Shown here piece by piece: positions 1-6,032 of a stretch of 14,800 nt of DNA; positions within the stretch are counted from its first letter, which is position 1; the number at the start of each line of letters is the position of its first letter. The stretch is from an uncultured bacterium (lineage in GTDB: Bacteria > Oederibacteriota > PGYV01 > CAILUR01), in contig CAILUR010000150.1 of the NCBI GenBank assembly GCA_903837445.1, positions 1-14,800 of the forward strand, in the 5' to 3' direction. A program made the translations under genes and the position numbers. The notes under the pieces were generated by a model. It worked only from the letters and a program-made list of their open reading frames with translations, did no database searches and had not been told where the DNA came from.

Positions 1-1005
1 AGCGTTTTAAACACAGCGGCGGATGATTATTTTGAAAGAACCTTTATAGGCAAGAGCGATAAAATAAAAAAAATAATTGAACTAGTGAAAAAAGTGGCGC
101 ATGGAGACAGCAGTATTATGATTACTGGAGAGACAGGTACGGGCAAGGAACTTATAGCCCGCGGGATTCACGAAACAAGTCTGCGCGCGCGCGAACCTTT
201 TATTGCGATAAACTGTGCCGCGATTCCTGAAAATCTTTTAGAGTCGGAATTGTTTGGCTATAGGAAAGGGGCATACTCTGGGGCGGTAACGGATAAAAAA
301 GGGTTGGTGGAACTTGCAGATAAGGGCACTTTATTTTTAGATGAAATAGGGGATTCAACACTTGCCCTCCAAGCAAAACTTTTGCGCGTGTTGGAAGATA
401 AAAAAGTGCAAAGGCTTGGGGATGAAAAAAACACAAAGGTGGACATTCGGATAGTAGTAGCGACAAATCAGGATCTGGTAAAAATGACAAAAGAGAAAAC
501 TTTTCGTGAAGATCTTTTCTTCAGAATAAATGTCATTCATATCCACCTTCCGGCACTGCGGGAACGCAGGGAGGACTTGCCCTTGTTGTTGAGATTTTAT
601 ATAGAAAAATATAATAAGACACACAATAAAAACATAGTGGGGATAGAGGCTAAAGCACGCACTGTCCTTGCCAATTATGATTATCCTGGAAATGTAAGGG
701 AACTCGCCAACATAATTGAACATGCTGTGGTTATGGCGACAGAGGATACCCTAACTTTTGATGATTTGCCGTTCGCCCTTCAGCATTTTACGATTACCCC
801 ACAATTAGAATCACACGCAGTTGGAGCTCATAATAGTAAAGAAAGCGAAAACAGCGATGCGGATTTGGTACTTGCAAAAGTGGAAAAACTTACTATCATA
901 AAGGCGTTCACAAGATTTGGCAAAAATCATACGCGTGTGGCCAAAGCCCTCGGCGTGTCCCGTTCCACGCTATGGAGAAAAATGAAAGAGTACGAAATAG
1001 AGTAA
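1..1005 (+). CDS. Sigma54-dependent transcriptional activator (NtrC family), 5'-truncated
   Basis: The reading frame is open from base 1, so the protein continues leftwards out of the window; a GTG at 85 is internal, not the start. The 334 visible residues hold an AAA+ sigma54-interaction domain and a Fis-type DNA-binding domain. Walker A is GETGTGKE (43-50), the sigma54-contact loop is GAYSGA (90-95), Walker B is TLFLDEIG (110-117), the arginine-finger region is FREDLFFRI (168-176) and the sensor II region has NVREL (231-235). The C-terminal helix-turn-helix (about 296-331) includes RVAKALGVSRSTLWRKMKEY. Proteins of this family use ATP hydrolysis to open sigma54-RNA polymerase promoters from enhancer sites. 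The N-terminal sensor or receiver domain lies outside the window, so the signal is unknown. The usual GAFTGA loop is changed at two positions, both conservatively. Function as an activator is secure; its regulon is not. Confidence 0.95.
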   Translation, partial: SVLNTAADDYFERTFIGKSDKIKKIIELVKKVAHGDSSIMITGETGTGKELIARGIHETSLRAREPFIAINCAAIPENLLESELFGYRKGAYSGAVTDKKGLVELADKGTLFLDEIGDSTLALQAKLLRVLEDKKVQRLGDEKNTKVDIRIVVATNQDLVKMTKEKTFREDLFFRINVIHIHLPALRERREDLPLLLRFYIEKYNKTHNKNIVGIEAKARTVLANYDYPGNVRELANIIEHAVVMATEDTLTFDDLPFALQHFTITPQLESHAVGAHNSKESENSDADLVLAKVEKLTIIKAFTRFGKNHTRVAKALGVSRSTLWRKMKEYEIE

Positions 1006-1033
1006 TTGAAGTCAGAAAAATACCCCTAAAATA

Positions 1034-1063
1034 AAAAGAGCCGCGGAAATCCGCGGCTCTTTT
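1034..1063. terminator. Bidirectional intrinsic terminator between convergent genes
   Basis: The sequence is a perfect inverted repeat: left arm 1034-1046, AAAT loop 1047-1050, right arm 1051-1063 (13 bp stem with a GC-rich core of GAGCCGCGG). The left arm begins with an A run and the right arm ends with a T run, so it has a U tract in either direction. It lies 28 bases after the sigma54 activator stop and 26 bases beyond the stop of the PorV-like gene on the other strand, so one hairpin serves both convergent units. Confidence 0.92.
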
Positions 1064-1089
1064 GCGTTTGTGAAATGAAAGGGGAGGAG

Positions 1090-2040
1090 TTAAAAATCTC
1101 CGCCTATTGAGATTTTGTAAGCATTGCCGAGAGTGCTGTAAGGTTCCCAAGCGAAATCTATATATTTTCCATCCACCTTAATACCCGCGCCGAGAGAAAA
1201 GTTTTTAATCCCATCTGTGAGACCGGTATGGTCTGTATGATAACCAGTTCTTAAAATTACAATGTATGGAGTTTGTATTTCAACACCTAATTTATACAGA
1301 GGGTCTGCGTTTACCTGCGCACAGATATCTCCATCAACTGCAAGGCCCCAACCACCCTCAAAGGTGGTGGTATAAAAAGAGGAAAGCGAAAGTTCTCGTG
1401 TGACTGACAAGCCATTTAATTTCGGACCAAAATTTTTGGCCAAAAGGTCAAAGGAAAGGCCTTTCAGTGGGGAAAAGTATCTGATACCCACATCAAATAA
1501 ACCTAAGGCTTGCGCAGCATCTCCGGCGATCTCATCGTGGAGATATTTTAAGGTGATACCAAAGTCGATATTGGTGTCCAGCTTATTAGCATAGGAAAGC
1601 GAGGTTAAAAGCGCATAGGGAGAGAAAGCTTTACCTGTCTTTACCGGAAGTCCGCTCCCATCCAAAGTATATTCATCCATAGTTCCAAAACCAAAATACG
1701 AAAAACCAAAGGCTAAAACGCCATATTTGTTAAACTGCGCTGCTACGGCTAAATGATCATTGGTCATATCTGCCAGCCAAAAATTGTGAGAAATAAAAGC
1801 ATTCCATGTCTTTTCTGAAGTCTTCAAACTTGCCAGGCCTGCAGGGTTCCAAAAAATGGAAGCGGAACCTGTGGAGGCTCCAATAAAAGCATTTCCCATA
1901 CCAGCCGCTTGCGCTCCGACATTTATGTCTAAATATTTGGCGGCAAGATTTGATGAATTTTGAAAAGTTTCTGTGGTGTCTGCGGCAATAATAAAGGAGA
2001 AAGTAAAGAGAACTAAAACCGAGAGAAGTATTTTTTTCAT
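1090..2040 (-). CDS. PorV/PorQ-family (UPF0164) outer-membrane beta-barrel protein
   Basis: The 316-residue product starts with a signal peptide (MKKILLSV...FIIAAD, cleavage near residue 20). It then shows the family hallmark between about 33 and 70: repeated small residues in NVGAQAAGMGNAFIG followed by FWNPAGLASL. The rest alternates polar and hydrophobic residues as in a FadL-like barrel and ends in phenylalanine (GGDF), as expected of a BAM substrate. In Bacteroidetes, PorV receives type IX secretion cargo at the outer membrane; the wider family is found in many phyla without a proven role. The start is fixed by AGGAG (2046-2050) that overlaps the TAA of the upstream gene, so translation of the two is probably coupled. 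The upstream gene encodes a protein with a T9SS/FlgD-like tail, which fits a cargo-shuttle relation, but that is inference. Confidence 0.85.
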   Translation of the reverse strand: MKKILLSVLVLFTFSFIIAADTTETFQNSSNLAAKYLDINVGAQAAGMGNAFIGASTGSASIFWNPAGLASLKTSEKTWNAFISHNFWLADMTNDHLAVAAQFNKYGVLAFGFSYFGFGTMDEYTLDGSGLPVKTGKAFSPYALLTSLSYANKLDTNIDFGITLKYLHDEIAGDAAQALGLFDVGIRYFSPLKGLSFDLLAKNFGPKLNGLSVTRELSLSSFYTTTFEGGWGLAVDGDICAQVNADPLYKLGVEIQTPYIVILRTGYHTDHTGLTDGIKNFSLGAGIKVDGKYIDFAWEPYSTLGNAYKISIGGDF

Positions 2041-2049
2041 GCGCGCTCC

Positions 2050-2514
2050 TTACTTGACTATCGCGAATTTACCCAGCGGTTCTTTTTTCTTTGAACCGTC
2101 AGAGTATTCGATAATTACCTGATAGAGGTAAATACCGCGCGATAATCTTTCTATGTTGAAGTGGGTGTAGCCATTAGGTGTCTTGTCTGTTATCTCACCT
2201 ACTTTACTGCCGTCGACGGCGTAAATAATTATTTGCACTTTTGCGATATTAGCAATCGGATAGGAGATCCCCATTTCTTTTGCCCCTTTTGGAACGGGGT
2301 TTGGATAAGCAAGTATTTTATCTTGCGCCACAGGTGTTACGGTAAAAGTTGCGGTAATGGTGGCTGTCGGAGTTATGGTGGAAGTATCCGCTGGAGTGGC
2401 AGTTTCGGTAATGGTAACAGTTTCGGTAGGCGTTATGGTTTCAGTTGTCGGGACACAAAAAGCAACCGGAGCTGCAAAAAGTAAAAGTACTGCTAAAAAA
2501 ATGAACTTTTTCAT
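2050..2514 (-). CDS. Exported Thr-rich stalk protein with T9SS type A/FlgD-like C-terminal domain
   Basis: The 154 residues fall into three parts. Residues 1-20 are a signal peptide (MKKFIFLAVLLLFAAPVAFC). Residues 21-60 are a low-complexity stalk in which 19 of 40 residues are threonine, often every second residue (ETVTITETAT). Residues 66-154 resemble the immunoglobulin-like tail of T9SS type A sorting domains and FlgD: AYPNPV (69-74), an IIIYAVDGSKVGEI strand pair, RGIYLYQV (126-133) and a final GKFAIVK. No enzymatic domain lies between signal and tail, so the protein is almost only stalk and tail. AAGGAGG sits 10 bases before the ATG. Cys20 is preceded by Phe, so a lipobox is unlikely. 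It is the first gene of an operon with the PorV-like barrel nine bases downstream. Whether it is secreted cargo, a surface stalk or a barrel accessory is not shown. Confidence 0.8.
   Translation of the reverse strand: MKKFIFLAVLLLFAAPVAFCVPTTETITPTETVTITETATPADTSTITPTATITATFTVTPVAQDKILAYPNPVPKGAKEMGISYPIANIAKVQIIIYAVDGSKVGEITDKTPNGYTHFNIERLSRGIYLYQVIIEYSDGSKKKEPLGKFAIVK
2400..2428. repeat. Tandem 18-base direct repeat within the Thr-rich stalk
   Basis: CAGTTTCGGTA occurs at 2400-2410 and again at 2418-2428, a period of 18 bases (six codons), in phase with the stalk reading frame on the minus strand. It encodes repeated TETxT units. It suggests growth of the stalk by local duplication. Confidence 0.7.
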
Positions 2515-2550
2515 TGTGATATAACCTCCTTGAAGTAAACCTTTTATTTT

Positions 2551-2591
2551 AGTATAGAAAAGAGTTTACTCTTTTTAAAGATTAAGGTCAA
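2551..2591 (-). promoter_or_regulatory. Candidate sigma70 promoter of the leftward stalk/PorV operon
   Basis: On the minus strand, TTGACC (2586-2591) and TAAACT (2563-2568) are 17 bases apart. An alternative pairing is TTTAAA with TATACT (2551-2556), also 17 bases apart. Either places the start 30-45 bases before the ATG, upstream of AAGGAGG. The two readings cannot be separated by sequence alone. Confidence 0.45.
2558..2575. repeat. Inverted repeat AAAAGAGT-TT-ACTCTTTT, possible operator
   Basis: Two perfect 8-base arms flank a 2-base centre. The element overlaps either the -10 box or the -35/-10 spacer of the leftward promoter candidates, where a repressor dimer could act. There is no T run suited to termination in the leftward direction beyond the arm itself. 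A regulatory role is inferred from position only. Confidence 0.45.
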
Positions 2592-2619
2592 GCAAAAATG
2601 TCTGCGGGGTTTTTACTAA

Positions 2620-2648
2620 TTGACCGTATTTATTATTGTTGTTATAAT
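2620..2648 (+). promoter_or_regulatory. Rightward sigma70 promoter P1
   Basis: TTGACC (2620-2625), a 17-base spacer and TATAAT (2643-2648) match consensus at 11 of 12 positions. The predicted start near 2655 would leave a leader of about 245 bases before the first gene at 2902, running through the second promoter. Confidence 0.65.
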
Positions 2649-2726
2649 TAGATAAATTCTTAAATAGTGTTTTGAAAAATGGGTTTTATGAAGAAAACCG
2701 AGTGCTGGACAGGGAAATTTACTTCC

Positions 2727-2754
2727 TTGACTTTTATTTTAAGTAATATATAAT
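2727..2754 (+). promoter_or_regulatory. Rightward sigma70 promoter P2
   Basis: TTGACT (2727-2732), a 16-base spacer and TATAAT (2749-2754) match consensus at 11 of 12 positions. It lies about 105 bases downstream of P1 in the same direction. The predicted start is near 2761, giving a leader of about 140 bases. It probably drives the gene at 2902, rpiB, glyA and the genes behind them. Confidence 0.7.
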
Positions 2755-2901
2755 CAACAAAATGAAAAAAATATTGTAATATGCCTTTGAAAATCCCTAT
2801 AAAATGAGATGTATCGTCGGAAACTGTTGGAATTACAGAGTCTAATAAAGTACCTTATGAGGGCAAACAGGGTAAAGTTTTGAAAGTAAAATGGAGGAAA
2901 A

Positions 2902-3561
2902 ATGAAAAGAAGTTTTTTTGTGGCACTTGTGATATGTTTCGCTTTTTCTTTTGTCCTACAGGCGGATGTAATAACGCTCAAGGACGATCAGCAGTTTAAC
3001 GCAGATGTCATAAGCTGTGACAACTATTATATTACAGTCGCTCTCGCAAACGGCAATACGGTAGCCCTGCCGTGGACTGAAATTCGAAGAATGGAACACA
3101 CCAATACACCGTGTAACTCGGCGGAGGAATTACATATAAATAATCAAGATGCGGAAGTGAACACCCTCATAGCCCCTTTTTCAAAAGACCTCGCCTGGCA
3201 ACGGGCTATTTTCCCTGGAGTGATAATTCATGGCGCAGGACACGCTTATGCGAAGGACCAAAACACGAGCTTGTCGCTGGTCTCGGTGGAAGTCTTATCA
3301 GTTATTTTAATGGGAATAAGCGTGAACGATTTTCTGACACCAACTAAGACCGATAGCGAAAACTATAGCGTGACACAGATTATGGGTACGGTGGGCGCTG
3401 TAGCTTTCTTGGGGTCGTGGCTTTATGATATTATTTTTGCACCGGCAGCAGTGGAAAAATTTAACAGCGATAAAAAGTTTATGATAAATGACAAGTCGGA
3501 AGCCAATACAGCGACAGAAGATGTCGCAAATACGCTTAATGCAAAGGCAGGCGATAAATAA
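2902..3561 (+). CDS. Exported protein with beta-rich N-terminal domain and two membrane segments, unknown function
   Basis: The product is 219 residues. Residues 1-21 look like a signal peptide (cleavage after LQA). Residues 22-65 form a compact beta-rich stretch (DVITLKDDQQFNADV then ITVALANGNTVALPWTEI) of the Sm/SH3-like kind seen in many exported proteins. A linker precedes FPGVIIHGAGHAY (104-116) and two hydrophobic segments, about 123-141 and 158-178; the second runs into LYDIIFAPAAVEKFN. The PG...GxGHxY motif plus paired helices recalls DUF5683-like or TM2-like membrane proteins, a weak resemblance. The C-terminal 30 residues are polar. GGAGG (2893-2897) sets the start. It is the first gene after tandem promoters, and its TAA overlaps the rpiB ATG by one base (TAATG, 3559-3563). 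I do not recognise a named family. Confidence 0.75.
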   Translation: MKRSFFVALVICFAFSFVLQADVITLKDDQQFNADVISCDNYYITVALANGNTVALPWTEIRRMEHTNTPCNSAEELHINNQDAEVNTLIAPFSKDLAWQRAIFPGVIIHGAGHAYAKDQNTSLSLVSVEVLSVILMGISVNDFLTPTKTDSENYSVTQIMGTVGAVAFLGSWLYDIIFAPAAVEKFNSDKKFMINDKSEANTATEDVANTLNAKAGDK

Positions 3562-4010
3562 TGAAAATATCAATTGGGAGTGATCACGCGGGGTGGGAAC
3601 TGAAAGAAGAAATAAAAAAATATTTAAAAGAAAAAAATGTGGACTTTCAAGATGAAGGCCCTTTTGATGAGAGCGCTGTGGACTATCCTGATTATGCTCA
3701 GAAAGTGGGGACGGCAGTAGTCTCCAAAAAAGCCACAGCTGGAATTCTTATCTGCGGAACAGGCATAGGTATGCAAATAGCGGCAAATAAGATTAAAGGG
3801 ATTTATGCGGCACTGGTGGACAATACTTTTACTGCGGAAATGTGCAGAAAACATAATAATGCAAATGTGCTTGTTATGCCAGGAAGGTTGATAGGAAAAA
3901 CTCTCGCGAGAGAAATAACTAATATATGGTTAAAAACTGATTTTGAAGCAGGCAGGCATGCTCAGAGAATGGATAAAATAAAAGAAATGGAAAATAAAAA
4001 CTTTAAATAA
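3561..4010 (+). CDS. rpiB: Ribose-5-phosphate isomerase B
   Basis: The enzyme interconverts ribose 5-phosphate and ribulose 5-phosphate in the cytoplasmic pentose phosphate pathway. At 149 residues it has the normal RpiB length. SDHAG (7-11, with His9), YPDYA (42-46), ICGTGIGM (64-71, with the catalytic-base Cys65), HNNANVL (98-104) and GRHAQRM near the C terminus are the expected active-site and phosphate-binding motifs. The ATG overlaps the preceding stop codon by one base and there is no clear Shine-Dalgarno of its own, so it is probably translated by coupling. glyA follows after 61 bases; rpiB next to glyA is a common arrangement in several phyla. LacA/B-type isomerases share the fold, but the context and CGTGIG motif favour RpiB. 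Confidence 0.95.
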   Translation: MKISIGSDHAGWELKEEIKKYLKEKNVDFQDEGPFDESAVDYPDYAQKVGTAVVSKKATAGILICGTGIGMQIAANKIKGIYAALVDNTFTAEMCRKHNNANVLVMPGRLIGKTLAREITNIWLKTDFEAGRHAQRMDKIKEMENKNFK

Positions 4011-4071
4011 AATGTGTTAGATTTTTTTACCCCGGAATTGAAAAACCGGAACTCTCGCTTAAGGAGTTGGT

Positions 4072-5319
4072 ATGAATCACACGAACTATATAGAAAAAGT
4101 GGACAAGGAAATCGCGGAGCTGATAAAAAAAGAACTCAAAAGACAGAGAGAAAAATTGCTTATGATTGCCTCTGAAAACTATGCCGATGAAGCCATACTG
4201 CAGGCGCAGGGTTCGATTTTGACAAATAAATATGCAGAGGGCTATCCGGGGAAAAGATTTTATCAGGGCTGTGAGTATTATGATGAGATTGAAAATATTG
4301 CTATAGCCCGCGCAAAAAAACTTTTTGGCGCAGAGCATGTAAATGTGCAACCAAACTCTGGCTCGCAGGCAAACCAGTCAGTTTATCTTGCTATGCTCGC
4401 CCCGGGAGACACTATCCTGGGTATGAATTTGGCGGCTGGTGGACATTTGACGCATGGGGCCTCAGCCTCTTCTTCGGGTAAACTTTACAAAACTTTTTCT
4501 TATATGGTGGATAAAGAGACATATATGATTGACTATAATGAAGTGGAAAGACTTGCCTTGGAACACAAACCAAAAATAATAGTGGCGGGGGCAAGTGCCT
4601 ATCCACGGGAGATTGATTTTAAAAAGTTTAGAGAGATTGCAGATAAGGTAGGGGCCTATCTTCTCGCAGACATTGCGCATTATGCGGGGCTTGTGGTAGC
4701 TGGCCTTTATCCTGATCCGATGCCATACGCAGATTTTGTGACCACTACTACGCATAAAACTTTAAAAGGCCCGAGAAGCGGGATTATTATGTGCAAGGAA
4801 AAATATGCCAAACAGATAAATTCGGCGGTCTTTCCTGGAATGCAGGGCGGACCTCTTATGCATACCATCGCCGCTAAGGCCATATGTTTTAAAGAAGCTA
4901 TGACACCTGAGTTTAAAAAATATCAACAACAGCTTTTAGTAAATTCAAAATTACTGGCTTCCGAATTAATGGCGCGCGGATACAAGGTGCTTACAGGTGG
5001 CACGGATTGTCATCTTATTCTCGTGGATTTAAGGCCAAACAATCTTACAGGCAAAGATGCGGCTATTGCTTTGGATGAGGCGGGAATTGTAATAAATAAA
5101 AATGGCGTGCCTTTTGACACGCAGAGCCCCTTCATTACAAGTGGCATAAGAATAGGCACCCCGTCTATCACCGCAAGAGGAATGAAGGAAAAAGAGATAA
5201 AGCTGATCGCTGGTTGGATAGATACTGTGCTTAAAAACATTGCGGATGTGCGTGTGAAAAAAAACACAGCCGAACAGATAAAAAAACTTTGCGGAAAGTT
5301 CCCCATATATAAGTGTTAA
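4072..5319 (+). CDS. glyA: Serine hydroxymethyltransferase
   Basis: This pyridoxal-phosphate enzyme converts serine and tetrahydrofolate to glycine and 5,10-methylene-tetrahydrofolate, feeding purine, thymidylate and methionine synthesis. The 415 residues match the bacterial family length. Visible landmarks are IASENYAD (32-39), NKYAEGYPGKRFYQG (52-66), NVQPNSGSQAN (91-101), LADIAHYAGL (198-207) and TTTTHKTLKGPRSG (224-237), in which Lys229 forms the Schiff base with PLP at the same number as in the E. coli enzyme. AAGGAG at 4061-4066 lies five bases before the ATG. No promoter or terminator is apparent in the 61-base gap after rpiB, so the two are likely cotranscribed. Confidence 0.97.
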   Translation: MNHTNYIEKVDKEIAELIKKELKRQREKLLMIASENYADEAILQAQGSILTNKYAEGYPGKRFYQGCEYYDEIENIAIARAKKLFGAEHVNVQPNSGSQANQSVYLAMLAPGDTILGMNLAAGGHLTHGASASSSGKLYKTFSYMVDKETYMIDYNEVERLALEHKPKIIVAGASAYPREIDFKKFREIADKVGAYLLADIAHYAGLVVAGLYPDPMPYADFVTTTTHKTLKGPRSGIIMCKEKYAKQINSAVFPGMQGGPLMHTIAAKAICFKEAMTPEFKKYQQQLLVNSKLLASELMARGYKVLTGGTDCHLILVDLRPNNLTGKDAAIALDEAGIVINKNGVPFDTQSPFITSGIRIGTPSITARGMKEKEIKLIAGWIDTVLKNIADVRVKKNTAEQIKKLCGKFPIYKC

Positions 5320-5363
5320 AATAAGAAAAGCTTTACTCGTGAAAACTGGACATATGAGGGGAT

Positions 5364-5969
5364 ATGAAAGAAAAAACAGATAAATGCGACAAATATATAA
5401 TAGACAAACCTTTTCAATTTAGGTATGTAGGACTTATCTTAGGGGTATTTCTTATTACCGTTGTCTCGGTGGGTATTACCACCTTTTGCATTGTTTGGAA
5501 TAATGTAGTGGAGGCACTGGCTTTCGGCGAAAAATGCCCAGAAGTTAATATCGCGCTGGGGGGGATAGTGGCAAAGACCGCACTTTTACTCATAGGTCCA
5601 ATTCTTTTGCTTATGGGAATTTTTGTGATAGTGGGAATAATTTTTTCCCGTAAAATAGCAGGTCCGCTTCACACTACGCAAAAGGCTACTGAGAATATTT
5701 CAAAGGGGCGTTTGCGAGTAAGTTTAAAATTTGAAAAGAACGATAAAATGGATAACTTAGCGAATGCTTTTAACACAATGATAAAAGGGATCAGGACAAT
5801 TGTCACGGCAGATAAAAAGACGGCTAAAAAAATGATAACTGCAATTAGCAGTTTGAAAAGCGAAGTTAAGAAAAGCAAACATGTTACAAAGAATGTAAAA
5901 GCCGCTGCGGAACAGCTTGGGCAAATAGCAAGTGAACTGAAAAAAAATATGAATAAGTTTAAGCTGTAA
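5364..5969 (+). CDS. Small membrane protein with HAMP domain and no output domain
   Basis: The 201-residue product has a short charged N terminus with YIIDKPFQFR (11-20), a first membrane helix (about 22-44), a short periplasmic loop (45-68), a second helix (69-94), a HAMP domain (about 95-148: IAGPLHTTQKATENISKGRL, then NDKMDNLANAFNTM) and a Lys-rich predicted coiled coil (150-196). HAMP domains normally relay a signal from a membrane sensor to a kinase, cyclase or methyl-accepting domain; none is present here. The stop is a normal TAA, and the next 60 bases contain nothing resembling a lost kinase or chemotaxis domain. GAGGGG (5356-5361) lies only two bases before the ATG, so expression may be modest. 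It sits between glyA and the O-antigen ligase gene. A role as an adaptor for a separate kinase or as a membrane structural protein is possible, but neither is shown. Confidence 0.8.
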   Translation: MKEKTDKCDKYIIDKPFQFRYVGLILGVFLITVVSVGITTFCIVWNNVVEALAFGEKCPEVNIALGGIVAKTALLLIGPILLLMGIFVIVGIIFSRKIAGPLHTTQKATENISKGRLRVSLKFEKNDKMDNLANAFNTMIKGIRTIVTADKKTAKKMITAISSLKSEVKKSKHVTKNVKAAAEQLGQIASELKKNMNKFKL

Positions 5970-6032
5970 TTAAACAAAAACATTTAGCCTGGTTAAAAAA
6001 GCATGGAAAACTTAGGCGTGGAGACATAAGTA

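Larger units (their letters stand above)
2515..2901. other. Divergent intergenic control region (387 bp, no convincing gene)
   Basis: No supported coding gene lies here. From left to right the region holds the AAGGAGG ribosome-binding site of the leftward operon (2525-2531), a leftward promoter candidate overlapping an inverted repeat (2551-2591), a rightward promoter P1 (2620-2648), a 6-bp hairpin GGTTTT/AAAACC (2682-2699), a rightward promoter P2 (2727-2754), and about 140 bases of untranslated leader ending in GGAGG (2893-2897). I could not match the leader to any riboswitch class. Confidence 0.7.

Noticed and set aside
200..490. Long minus-strand open frames opposite the sigma54 activator and other genes (for example 9727-10206, 13187-13582)
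   Set aside because: They lie opposite clear coding genes, lack ribosome-binding sites and give Phe/Ser/Cys-rich products typical of antisense shadows.
2450..2514. Lipobox in the stalk protein (VAFC)
   Set aside because: Phe at -1 is not accepted by signal peptidase II in known lipoproteins.
2688..2753. 21-codon open frame starting MKKTECW between P1 and P2
   Set aside because: No good ribosome-binding site, the ATG lies in the loop of a small hairpin, and the frame overlaps the P2 boxes. Chance occurrence is likely.
2859..2878. GAGGGCAAACAGGG in the leader of the gene at 2902, also GEMM-like
   Set aside because: Only the short AGGGCAAAC-like string matches; the second conserved segment and stems are absent.
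3236..3252. GG-N10-GC spacing like a sigma54 promoter
   Set aside because: It lies inside a coding gene, matches poorly outside the GG and GC pairs, and leads to no gene start.
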